Origin: an uncultured Eubacteriales bacterium
GTDB taxonomy: Bacteria; Bacillota; Clostridia; Oscillospirales; Oscillospiraceae
Direction of reading: 5' to 3'
DNA: 64,000 bases
Assembly: GCA_900545515.1 (NCBI GenBank)
Contig: UQZA01000002.1
Span: forward strand, 62,001 to 126,000
Made by a program: the position numbers and the translations under genes. Positions 43,240-51,354 of this stretch are shown one piece after another; within the stretch, counting starts at the first letter, position 1, and each line of letters opens with the position of its first letter. Below the pieces are notes generated by a model that was not told the origin of the DNA, searched no databases, and saw only the letters and a program-made list of their open reading frames with translations.

Positions 43240-43590
43240 ATGCTGCATAGCCCGGAGCAAAAGCTGAAAGCAGTGGTAGTGTATCAAGTAGGGGAAGGAA
43301 GACAGCAGGAAATATGTGAGCGCTACGGAATTCCTGCAGGGCACGCTTTACGAAACTGGATTCATAGATGTATAATTGCCATGAAGACTTTAAGACACAA
43401 AACGGAGAGAGCCACATGACGAATATGGGCCGAGACCGGTTAAAAAAGTGAAGGAGTTGGAATGGAGGGATCGCAGGGACAAGTGAGGTAGGAACGTTCG
43501 CACAGAGCGATCCGGGATTGCCATGAGGAGTACCACTATCCCATAGAGGCAGTGTGCAAAATCCGCAGTTGCCACAGCACCGCAGTGCTG
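43240..43590 (+). pseudogene. Decayed IS3-family transposase relic
   Basis: Reading from 43240, a 59-codon frame matches the HTH of an IS3-type OrfA (SPEQKLKAVVVYQVGEG, EICERYGIPAGHALRNWI). After several stops and frame changes, a piece like the OrfB N-terminus appears near 43490-43560 (RAIRDCHEEYHYPIEAVCKI). The catalytic DDE region and most of OrfA are gone. No terminal repeats were found. Confidence 0.7.
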
Positions 43591-43660
43591 TGAACTCTTT
43601 GCTCATAATTTCGTTGTCTACTTAACGGGGAGCAATTCAATTTTGCAACAGGCCCATTTC

Positions 43661-43703
43661 CATAGCTCCCCGCCTGACGTCACACATCACTGCAAATCTT
43701 ACA
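43661..43703. repeat. Relic of the palindromic element found at 61127-61252
   Basis: Matches the right arm of the element upstream of rplU in about 36 of 44 aligned positions (CATAGCTCCCCGCCTGACGT region). Like that copy it lies about 35 bases upstream of a TTGACA promoter. Confidence 0.6.
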
Positions 43704-43733
43704 AAAAAAGTTGAAAAAAGCTTGAAATTCCCC

Positions 43734-43762
43734 TTGACAAGAACCATGGAATTTCCTATAAT
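43734..43762 (+). promoter_or_regulatory. Promoter of the tRNA pair
   Basis: TTGACA at 43734-43739, 17 bases, TATAAT at 43757-43762: a perfect consensus. Confidence 0.9.
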
Positions 43763-43802
43763 AATGAGGCTGTTCCGGCGGAAAACTGTTGGAGCGGCAC
43801 AT

Positions 43803-43878
43803 GGCGGCATAACTCAGCTGGTAGAGTACCCGGTTCATACCCGGTATGTCATCTGTTCGAATCAGATTGCCGCTACCA
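43803..43878 (+). tRNA. tRNA-Met (CAT), elongator type
   Basis: A 76-base cloverleaf with encoded CCA. The anticodon loop TTCATAC is the elongator Met form, and the T-arm has TTCGAAT. Two weak points are a G1-U72 wobble and a C27-U43 mismatch at the top of the anticodon stem. It abuts the next tRNA with no spacer. Confidence 0.93.
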
Positions 43879-43953
43879 GGCCCGTTGGTCAAGTGGTTAA
43901 GACACCGCCCTTTCACGGCGGTAACATGGGTTCGAGTCCCGTACGGGTCACCA
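43879..43953 (+). tRNA. tRNA-Glu (TTC)
   Basis: A 75-base cloverleaf with encoded CCA. The anticodon loop CTTTCAC reads TTC, the T-loop is TTCGAGT, and the acceptor arm is GGCCCGT/ACGGGTC. It starts directly after the tRNA-Met CCA. Confidence 0.96.
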
Positions 43954-43962
43954 CGAAAAAGA

Positions 43963-43997
43963 CCACACTTGTTTGCTGGACAAGTGTGGCTTTTTTG
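43963..43997 (+). terminator. Terminator of the tRNA transcript
   Basis: A 10-bp perfect stem (CCACACTTGT, 7-base loop, complement) followed by CTTTTTTG. Confidence 0.92.
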
Positions 43998-44291
43998 AAC
44001 TCAGTGCCTGGCAGCACGTGACGTATGATTTTGCGTATCACGATGTCTGTCTGCGTCCGCGTTGTGTTGATCGTGTTATACGCTGCAAAAGAGAATGCCC
44101 GATGCTAGAGCGGTCTGTCCGGCGCGGTGTGCGCGCACTTTGGCATGGAAACGCCCCTGCCTCCAAACATGTTTTGAGGCAGGGGTACTTTTGCGCTGCA
44201 TGTGGGGCCAATGGGTAGCCTTTCTTCGGGAACCACGAGGCCACGGGGCTTCGTTTCTTCCATATTTTACTTTGGATTGTGAGGTACTGCA
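43998..44291. other. Leader region of the MATE gene with a hairpin
   Basis: A 10-bp stem extended by a partial inner palindrome spans 44154-44185 (CCCCTGCCTC and complement). A short T4 follows at 44180-44183. It may be an attenuator before the MATE gene or a terminator. No gene or clear promoter was recognised here. Confidence 0.4.
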
Positions 44292-45668
44292 ATGGAAACA
44301 AAACTTCGCACAGAAAACAAAATGGGGACCATGCCGGTGGGCAGGCTCTTGGCGAACATGGCCCTTCCCATGGTGATTTCCATGCTGGTCCAGGCGCTGT
44401 ACAATGTGGTGGACAGTGTGTATGTCTCCCGGGTCAGTGAAAATGCTCTGACTGCCGTCTCCATGGCCTTTCCAATTCAAAACCTGATGATCGGATTTTC
44501 CACCGGCGTAGGCGTGGGCATGAACTCGCTTCTCTCCAAATGTCTGGGGAGCCGGGAATATGACCGAGGAAACCTGACTGCCGGCAATGGCCTGGTGCTC
44601 TCCGGAATTTGCTGTCTGCTGTTCATGCTGTTTGGCGCATTTGGTGCAGGGGTGTTTTTCCGGGTTCAGACGGACATTCCGGAGATTCTGACTGGAGGCG
44701 TGGAGTATTTGCAAATCTGCACGCTGTTCTCCTTCGGAATTTTCGGAGAGATCCTCTTTGAACGCTTGCTGCAGGCTACAGGCCGGACCCTGTACACCAT
44801 GATTACCCAGGGCGTGGGGGCTGTTTTGAACATTGTGCTGGACCCCCTGTTCATCTTTGGTGGGCTGGGCATTCCGGCCATGGGGGTGGCCGGTGCTGCG
44901 GTGGCTACCGTCATCGGCCAGATTGTGGCTTTCCTTCTGGCGATGGTGTGCCACTTCCGGAAGAATCCGGAGGTACGGCTGTCTCGCAAGGGGATGCGTC
45001 TCCACAGAAGCGTGATGAAGTCAATTCTGGCGGTGGGTGTGCCATCTATTATCATGGTAGCCATTGGATCGGTAATGAATTTTACCATGAATCAGATTCT
45101 GATTGGCTTTACCTCCACAGCGGTGGCCGTGTTTGGCGCTTACTTTAAGCTGCAGAGTTTTATTTTCATGCCCATCTTCGGCCTGAACAATGCCATGGTG
45201 TCCATTGTGGCCTATAATTACGGGGCCAGAAAGCCGGACCGGATTCGGAAGGCGGTGCTCTTCAGCTGTCTGGCGGCGTTTCTGTTTATGCTTTGTGGCT
45301 TTGCGGTGTTCCAGCTGATGCCGGAGGTACTGCTGTCCATGTTTGATCCTACTGCAGAGTTTTTGGCCATTGGCTGCAAGGCCCTTCAGACTATCAGCTG
45401 GGCGTTTCCGATTGCCGGCTTTTGCGTCGTCCTCAGCTCCGTGTTCCAGGCGTTGGGAACGGGCCTGTATGCTACCATTGTCTCCCTAGCGCGGCAGCTG
45501 CTGGTGCTGTTGCCGGTGGCTTACCTGCTGTCGCTGTCCGGCCGGCTGGAGTTGGTGTGGTGGTCCTTCCCCATTGCGGAGATGGCCAGCATCACGGTGA
45601 CGGCTCTCCTGCTGCTCCGCATTTACCGCCAGAAGCTGCGGCCCATTCTGGAGGAACAAAGGGCATAA
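44292..45668 (+). CDS. MATE family efflux transporter
   Basis: A 458-residue inner-membrane exporter with twelve predicted helices in two six-helix halves. Typical features are the N-terminal LANMALPMVISMLVQALYNV, VDSVYVSR, and GLNNAMVSIVAYNYGARKP in the second half. Substrates (cationic drugs or metabolites driven by Na+ or H+) cannot be told from sequence. GAGGT precedes the ATG. It stands between the tRNAs and the Na/Pi cotransporter. Confidence 0.92.
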   Translation: METKLRTENKMGTMPVGRLLANMALPMVISMLVQALYNVVDSVYVSRVSENALTAVSMAFPIQNLMIGFSTGVGVGMNSLLSKCLGSREYDRGNLTAGNGLVLSGICCLLFMLFGAFGAGVFFRVQTDIPEILTGGVEYLQICTLFSFGIFGEILFERLLQATGRTLYTMITQGVGAVLNIVLDPLFIFGGLGIPAMGVAGAAVATVIGQIVAFLLAMVCHFRKNPEVRLSRKGMRLHRSVMKSILAVGVPSIIMVAIGSVMNFTMNQILIGFTSTAVAVFGAYFKLQSFIFMPIFGLNNAMVSIVAYNYGARKPDRIRKAVLFSCLAAFLFMLCGFAVFQLMPEVLLSMFDPTAEFLAIGCKALQTISWAFPIAGFCVVLSSVFQALGTGLYATIVSLARQLLVLLPVAYLLSLSGRLELVWWSFPIAEMASITVTALLLLRIYRQKLRPILEEQRA

Positions 45669-45815
45669 AATGCATAGGCAGATCTTCCTCCTGCGCCTTT
45701 ACTGCTATTTTTCGAGAATTTTACATAGATTTGATGAAACCCGGCGATCTGTCCTGTATAGTTAAAATGTGGAGACGTATGTTGATTCTGCGTAAAGCAG
45801 GGAGGAGAGAGAAAG

Positions 45816-47585
45816 TTGGATATATTCCATGTATTTCGTCTGCTGGGCGGCCTTGCAATGTTCCTGTTTGGCATGGATACCATGAGCAAGTCCCTGCAGA
45901 AGCAGGCCGGTGGCAAGCTCCAGAAGATCCTGGGCGCCTTTACCGGCAATCCCCTGAAGGGTTTTTTGCTGGGTATGGCGGTTACGGCAGTGATCCAGAG
46001 CTCCGGCGCGACAACCGTAATGGTCGTGGGCTTTGTCAACAGCGGCGTCATGACGCTGCAGCAGGCCATTGGTGTGATTTTAGGCTCCAATGTGGGTACC
46101 ACCGTCACAGCGTGGATTCTCAGCCTGGACGGCGTGCAAGGTACAGGGTTGCTGATTGAGATGCTGAAGCCGGCAAACTTCAGCCCCATTCTTGCTTTCC
46201 TTGGGATTGTTTTGTATACCTTCTGCAAATCGGAGCGGAAAAAGGGCGTCGGGACGATCCTGATTGGCTTTGGCCTTCTGATGATCGGCATGGATAATAT
46301 GTCCAGCGCCATGGCGCCTCTGGAGCATGAGGCTTGGTTCCTCCAGCTCTTTGCACATCTGTCCAATCCCATTTTGGGCGTTCTGGCTGGCGCCCTGCTG
46401 ACCACCGTCATGCAGAGCTCCAGCGCCAGCGTGGGTGTCCTCCAGGCCCTCAGCGGCACTGGGGCCATTACCTTCGGCAATGCAGTGCCTATGATTATGG
46501 GGCAAAATATCGGCTCTTGTACCACCGCGTTGCTATCCTCCATAGGAGCCAACAAGAGCGCCCGGCGGACGGCCATGGTACATCTCTATTTTAATGTGAT
46601 CGGTTCTGTCGTATTCTTGGTTCTATTTTATACCCTGGATGCGGTTTTCCACTTCTCCGTGATGGAGGAACCGGTGGATCGTGTGCGGATTGCGTTGGTG
46701 CACACAGGCTTTAACCTGGCAGCCACGGCATTTATGCTCCCCCTGTCCAAATGGTTGGAGAAGCTGGCCGTCTGGACCATCCCCGACTCTGCGGCAGAGC
46801 CGGAGCAGGTTCAGCTGCTGGATTCCCGCCTTTTGGCGACGCCGGCTGCGGCAGTGGACCGGAGCTTTTCCACAACTGCGGATATGGCCGACCTGGGCCG
46901 CCAGGGCGTGAATTTGGCGATCGGTCTGATGCACAAGTGGGATGAAAAGAAAGCGGCGGAGGTGGAACGGCTGGAGGCGGAATCCGACCGGTATGAGGAT
47001 GCGATTGGTACATATCTGGTGCAGCTGTCCAGCCGCAGCATGAATGTGGCGGATAGTCACCTGGTCAATACGCTGCTGCATACCATCAGCGACTTTGAAC
47101 GCATCAGCGACCATGCCCGGGATCTGACCCGTACAGCCCAGGAGATTCATCAGAAAAAGGTGGTGTTCTCCAAACAGGCCCAAGAGGAGCTGCTGGTTTT
47201 GGAGGCGGCCCTTGGGGAGCTGCTGTCTATTACGGTGAATTGCTTTCGGGATAAGGACTTGTCGGCGGCCCACCAGGTGGAGCCCTTGGAGCAGGTGATC
47301 GACGATCTGGTGCGGAAGATTAAAATGCACCATGTGGCCCGGTTGAAGGACGGTAGCTGCTCCATCGAGTATGGCTTTGTCCTGGAGGATCTGCTCACGG
47401 GCTATGAGCGCATTGCCGACCACTGCAGCAACGTGGCTGTGGCCATGATTGAAGTGGCGGAAGGCAGCTTCGACACGCATCAGTATCTCACCGGCATCAA
47501 GAACGGCGGCAATGATGAGTTTGACCTCTATTACGGCAACTTCCGGACCCGCTATCGGTTGGAGGACGAGCGGAAATCCTCCTGA
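45816..47585 (+). CDS. Na/Pi cotransporter family protein with PhoU-like domain
   Basis: A 589-residue membrane protein. Residues 1-310 hold the two inverted NaPi-II repeats with twin QSS motifs (VIQSSGATTVMVVG and VMQSSSASVGVLQA) that form the Na+/phosphate site. Residues about 360-560 form a cytoplasmic PhoU-like helical domain (ISDFERISDHARDL, GYERIADHCSNVAV). The start is a TTG with GGAGG about ten bases upstream. It is likely to take up or export phosphate. A terminator follows. Confidence 0.92.
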   Translation: MDIFHVFRLLGGLAMFLFGMDTMSKSLQKQAGGKLQKILGAFTGNPLKGFLLGMAVTAVIQSSGATTVMVVGFVNSGVMTLQQAIGVILGSNVGTTVTAWILSLDGVQGTGLLIEMLKPANFSPILAFLGIVLYTFCKSERKKGVGTILIGFGLLMIGMDNMSSAMAPLEHEAWFLQLFAHLSNPILGVLAGALLTTVMQSSSASVGVLQALSGTGAITFGNAVPMIMGQNIGSCTTALLSSIGANKSARRTAMVHLYFNVIGSVVFLVLFYTLDAVFHFSVMEEPVDRVRIALVHTGFNLAATAFMLPLSKWLEKLAVWTIPDSAAEPEQVQLLDSRLLATPAAAVDRSFSTTADMADLGRQGVNLAIGLMHKWDEKKAAEVERLEAESDRYEDAIGTYLVQLSSRSMNVADSHLVNTLLHTISDFERISDHARDLTRTAQEIHQKKVVFSKQAQEELLVLEAALGELLSITVNCFRDKDLSAAHQVEPLEQVIDDLVRKIKMHHVARLKDGSCSIEYGFVLEDLLTGYERIADHCSNVAVAMIEVAEGSFDTHQYLTGIKNGGNDEFDLYYGNFRTRYRLEDERKSS

Positions 47586-47597
47586 TTCATATGGATA

Positions 47598-47634
47598 CAG
47601 GACGTCTCCGGGTGTGCGAGGCGTCCTGCTTTTG
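47598..47634 (+). terminator. Terminator of the Na/Pi gene
   Basis: A 7-bp stem CAGGACG/CGTCCTG extended by GTCTC/GAGGC, followed by CTTTTGT. Confidence 0.75.
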
Positions 47635-48151
47635 TATTTCCGGTGTGTTGCGTTTTACCTGCTGTTGGGATATCCTTGGATATGCAAAGGTTCCATAAAA
47701 TTTGACGGGAGGTTGCCAGGACTGTAGTTTCCGGCCTGTTTTTTAACGGATGAGGTGGGACTGCCGGCAGGCGATAAAAAGCAATGCTCCAATTCCTGGA
47801 GGAAGGGCGCAGGGAGGCATGATTCAGATTGCGGCTACACCTATCCTTTTGAAATCCCTCCTGTTGTTCGCACATACACGCGCTATAACTTCCTGGCAGA
47901 TGAGCTGACCTGCCTGATCATTTCCGATCAAATCGCTGGCGGTGGCTGGACTGCCCCCACTGACCGGGTCACTGACGTTCAGCTCTAAAACGATGAAATC
48001 CTCCTTTTGAAGGGGAATTCTGCGGCTTTGACTGCTGTGGTCAGCCCTGGACGGCTTCGGACCGGAGGCTACCTGGACCGCTTCTGCTCCTGAGGTTGCA
48101 GGGGCGCCTCTTCTCCATTGCGGTAGGTCCGTTGACGCTTTGTGACGCATC
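47635..48151. other. Intergenic region, no recognised gene
   Basis: About 515 bases. The longest frame (47755-47988, 77 codons) has no ribosome site and no recognised content, although one stretch (IPPVVRTYTRYNFLADELTC) looks protein-like. It may be gene debris. Confidence 0.4.
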
Positions 48152-49357
48152 CTACCAATCCAGCTCCAGATAATATGGTTGGTCTGCACCATTTTCAAGA
48201 CTGTCGCACAGGATATATCGCACGATGAGATTTTTGCTGTCATAGGCAAAAATAAAATAGGTATAGCTTGCGTTCACACGTTGGAATGGTTGACCGCCAC
48301 AATATCGAATAAAACATGTGTAAGGTCCCTGCTCCAAAGTAAGAACCTGATAAAATGTGTCTGTCTCAGCGGCATTTTCATACAGTGCTTTGACACGGGC
48401 CACTTCCTGATGAAAAGCGTCTTGCTCTAAGGGCCATTGTGCATATATGTCATAGGTATAATCCAGCCCTTGGAAAAAGCGATAGCAATAGTGTGCATTC
48501 AGATATCTGGTTTGAAAGCTTCCATCTTTCTGTTTTTCATTGACAAAGTAGTGGGGCCAATCCGGGAACAGTTCCTGGTAGAAGTCCGATCTATTGGCCG
48601 GACATTCGGAGTCCAGTACGCAATAGTTACGAATATCCGTTGTTTGGGAGTGGCCCAAGACGGAGTAGGACAGAACGAAGCTAAAAGGAAGGTATAGCCC
48701 GCATGCAGCCAGGATGGTGAGCTGCCAGCTTCTTTTGACAGGGCGTTTTGCTTTACACTTCGAGAGGATTACAATCCAGGCAGTGGGTAATAGCGTTAGA
48801 ATGGTGGCAATCAAGCTCCATAGGTTCACCGTAGGATAGCGATATGTACGCATAGAATCTGATATATTAATCAGCAAGAATATTAATGGGAGAAATCCGA
48901 TAATTCCCGCGAGAAGGGACCGGGTGAGAGATACAAGGGCCTGCTTGGTGCCGGCTTTTGTATCTCCATCTGGGAGAGTTGCCGGGTGGACGGGGGTTGC
49001 CAGGGCGTCTGACAATTCGGAGATGGTATGTGTTTTTTCAGCGTCCAACTGTTTCAAAACAGACAGCATAGAGAGCTCGTCATCAACATCTTGCTGTTTG
49101 CGCGCTTGTAAGCGCTGGATTATTGAGACTGCTTCCTCGGGATGTTGAGATAGCTGCTTAATTTCAGCGATGGAAAAGCCAAATTTCCGTAGGATGGCAA
49201 TGTCCTTGAGCATCGCCACATCAGCTTCTGAAAAGTCAAAGTTCTTTCGGCCGAGGTAGTTCTCTGTATAAAATGGGGAGATCAACCCCTCCTCTATATA
49301 ATAGCGTATGGTACGGTCCGTTAAACCGGTTTGCTCGCAGACTGCTTTGATTTTCAT
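48152..49357 (-). CDS. Membrane-anchored MerR family regulator
   Basis: A 401-residue protein. Residues 1-75 are a MerR winged HTH (MKIKAVCEQTGLTDRTIRYY, then ADVAMLKDIAILRKFGFSI), followed by a coiled coil to about 110. Three hydrophobic helices at about 145-165, 178-198 and 213-233 come next, then an extracytoplasmic domain of about 165 residues (ending YYLELDW) with no known motif. Most MerR proteins are soluble and 110-300 residues long. A promoter with a 19-base spacer and a dyad precedes the gene, which suggests autoregulation. Confidence 0.85.
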   Translation of the reverse strand: MKIKAVCEQTGLTDRTIRYYIEEGLISPFYTENYLGRKNFDFSEADVAMLKDIAILRKFGFSIAEIKQLSQHPEEAVSIIQRLQARKQQDVDDELSMLSVLKQLDAEKTHTISELSDALATPVHPATLPDGDTKAGTKQALVSLTRSLLAGIIGFLPLIFLLINISDSMRTYRYPTVNLWSLIATILTLLPTAWIVILSKCKAKRPVKRSWQLTILAACGLYLPFSFVLSYSVLGHSQTTDIRNYCVLDSECPANRSDFYQELFPDWPHYFVNEKQKDGSFQTRYLNAHYCYRFFQGLDYTYDIYAQWPLEQDAFHQEVARVKALYENAAETDTFYQVLTLEQGPYTCFIRYCGGQPFQRVNASYTYFIFAYDSKNLIVRYILCDSLENGADQPYYLELDW

Positions 49358-49379
49358 GTGTTTCCCTCCTTCTGCCCAA

Positions 49380-49410
49380 ATGGTAACCTTTTACGTGGGG
49401 TAAATGTCAA
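49380..49410 (-). promoter_or_regulatory. MerR-type promoter with operator
   Basis: TTGACA at 49410-49405 and TACCAT at 49385-49380 are separated by 19 bases, the long spacer typical of MerR-controlled promoters. The spacer holds the dyad TTTAC-N5-GTAAA at 49390-49404. Confidence 0.78.
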
Positions 49411-49558
49411 CTGTTTTTCCGCTTTTCTGTGAAATTGAAAATGGGCGGACATAAACCGGAAAACAAAAAGCTACCAGAGGCACCTTCGAGGCCGGCAAGG
49501 ATCAGTCACTGCGTTCCGATAGACCTGCTGCTTGTTTGGCGCATTCTTTTCAGAAGAC

Positions 49559-50107
49559 TCACAACAGCCGGATTTTCATGGCCAGGAAGACAGAGGACTC
49601 TGCCGGAGCCAGGCGGCAGGGTGTAGGCTCCTGAAGGAGACCAAGTTCGCCACTTCGGAGCCAGGAGGTCCCGCCCTGGACGCAGTAGAGACCCAGGATG
49701 TCCCAATCTGGGGGCAAGACAGATGACCCCGCAGGTAGGCGGAGGACCTCCATGGAGCCGGTGCAGGCGCCTTTGCGCAGCATCAGGTTTAGGTCTTTGC
49801 AGCGGCCCCAGGATTCTACCGGAACGCCGCCGTCAAACTGGCAGAGGCTCAGGGGAGGGAGCGGCAACTTGGGGCCGCTCCCGATTTGCAGCTCCAGCTC
49901 TCCCTCCAGGACGGTGAGGAAGCGGTGGTAATCCGGCAGGTGCGTGAACACGGAGTGATCCAGCTCCACCTGAGCGGAGCTGATGCGCCAGAGAAAATCC
50001 CGGTCTGCATAGTGGGTGCCCTGGGGTCCAATGGCAAGCTGGGTGGTGACGCCACCTGCCCAATGGCTGGTTTGAAAATCTTGGGGAGTGAAAATGTTCC
50101 AGGACAT
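49559..50107 (-). CDS. HutD/Ves family protein
   Basis: A 182-residue cupin-like protein. The N-terminal segment NIFTPQDFQTSHWAGGVTTQ is the family signature, followed by FLWRISSAQVELDHSVFTHL. HutD is often linked to histidine use and Ves to cold growth, but neither role is proven. No hut genes are near. The ATG follows AAAGGAGAG. It is monocistronic. Confidence 0.85.
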   Translation of the reverse strand: MSWNIFTPQDFQTSHWAGGVTTQLAIGPQGTHYADRDFLWRISSAQVELDHSVFTHLPDYHRFLTVLEGELELQIGSGPKLPLPPLSLCQFDGGVPVESWGRCKDLNLMLRKGACTGSMEVLRLPAGSSVLPPDWDILGLYCVQGGTSWLRSGELGLLQEPTPCRLAPAESSVFLAMKIRLL

Positions 50108-50509
50108 GGCGGACTCTCCTTTTGGTGTTATGATTTTGTGGCTTGTTGCGTGGAACTGTGTAGGGGGCGGCCTCCTGGACGCACCGGTGGAAGGGGCCGA
50201 CAGGTGGCGTGGGCCGTGGCGAATTCGCACTGGACTATGAGGAAGGTCCGCAATCGCCCAAATGCCATGGATTACGGGACACTGTGCCGCTGGTGCATCC
50301 GGGCGGCCGCATCCCGCGTCCGCGGGGTTCCGGATGCAGGGGGAACCACGGCACCAATGTGCGAACTTATGAATGGTGGAATGCATGGGCTTTACACTGG
50401 CCCGGGAGCGCCCAGCCTTCCCCGGGGGAAGCCAGGGGAGTGGCCGCCCCAGTGCGTCTGAAACGGCATTGCTTAGGTGGACGGCCTTACGCCCCGGCGT
50501 GGTGTGGGG
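50108..50509. other. Intergenic region with hairpin and repeat
   Basis: About 400 bases with no supported gene. A 9-bp outer stem TGCATCCGG/CCGGATGCA lies at about 50297-50341. The segment at 50414-50472 resembles one upstream of obg (see the repeat entries). Confidence 0.5.
50414..50472 (+). repeat. Interspersed repeat, copy A
   Basis: Has a palindromic core CTTCCCC-G-GGGGAAG followed by GCCAGGG and CCAGTGCG. It aligns over about 55 bases with 62624-62678 with small gaps. Confidence 0.55.
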
Positions 50510-51235
50510 CTATCGGTCTGTGGGGGGTGTTTGGATCAGATCCAGGATGACGGATCCGGCCAGCTGCAGCCCGGTGCAGGAGGGGACCCAGGAGACGGAG
50601 GCAGGGATGCTACGGCGGCCTGGAGGCGGGACGTCCAGGGGGGCCGGTGCCAGAGGGGGCTCTGTGCTGAAAAGCACCTTGTGATGCAAGATGCCCCGGA
50701 CTTTCAATTCCCGACGGACCACCCGGGCCAGGGGGCAGACGGAGGTCTCCCCGATGTCTGCAATCCGGAAGGCGGTGGGGTCCAGCTTGTTGCCGGTACC
50801 CAGAGCGCTGATGATGGGAATGCCCAGCCGGTGCGCGTATTCAATGAGGCTGAGCTTGCAGGAAACAAGATCAATGGCGTCTACCACATAATCGTAGGAG
50901 ACGTCGAAGAAGAATGCTTTGTCTGCTTCGGTGTACAGCCGGGTGATGGCGCGGACCTGGCAGCCGGGGGAAATGTCCCGGACCCGGTCGGCCATCACCT
51001 GGGCCTTGTACTGCCCCAGGGTAGAGTGGAGGGCGCAGAGCTGGCGGTTCAGATTGGTGAGGCCTACGGTGTCATTGTCCACCAGAGTCAGCTGCCCCAC
51101 GCCGCCTCTGGCCAGCGCTTCGACGGTAAAGCTTCCCACGCCGCCAATGCCGAAGACGGCCACGTGACTGTGGGACAGCCGCTCCAGGGCGGCAGTTCCC
51201 AGGGCCATTTCCTCACGGAGAAAAGGATGTTCCAT
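50510..51235 (-). CDS. tcdA: tRNA threonylcarbamoyladenosine dehydratase (TcdA/CsdL)
   Basis: TcdA is an E1-like enzyme that cyclises t6A37 in ANN-decoding tRNAs using ATP. The 241-residue protein has the ATP-binding GIGGVGSFTVEALARGGVG, the NLNRQLCAL segment with the E1 Arg, and the substrate-side DAIDLVSCKLSLI. The ATG at 51235 starts the family N-terminus (MEHPFLREEM); upstream in-frame residues are not conserved. It follows the parvulin gene on the same strand with two hairpins between. Confidence 0.9.
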   Translation of the reverse strand: MEHPFLREEMALGTAALERLSHSHVAVFGIGGVGSFTVEALARGGVGQLTLVDNDTVGLTNLNRQLCALHSTLGQYKAQVMADRVRDISPGCQVRAITRLYTEADKAFFFDVSYDYVVDAIDLVSCKLSLIEYAHRLGIPIISALGTGNKLDPTAFRIADIGETSVCPLARVVRRELKVRGILHHKVLFSTEPPLAPAPLDVPPPGRRSIPASVSWVPSCTGLQLAGSVILDLIQTPPTDR

Positions 51236-51257
51236 GTGATTGTACCTCGTAACAGAT

Positions 51258-51310
51258 GGGGCTGCTGCAAAGGCGGGCGGGTTTGAACCGTTCCGCGATG
51301 CAGCAGCCCC
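51258..51310. repeat. Inverted repeat upstream of tcdA
   Basis: A 12-bp perfect stem (GGGGCTGCTGCA and complement) with a 29-base loop. There is no T-run, so a leader structure or an imperfect terminator is possible. Confidence 0.5.
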
Positions 51311-51325
51311 GAGATGTTCATGCCA

Positions 51326-51349
51326 TGTGGATTGGGGTTCCAATCCACA
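51326..51349 (-). terminator. Hairpin directly after the parvulin gene
   Basis: A 10-bp perfect stem TGTGGATTGG/CCAATCCACA with a 4-base loop, six bases past the stop codon. No T-run follows. Confidence 0.5.
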
Positions 51350-51354
51350 CAAGT

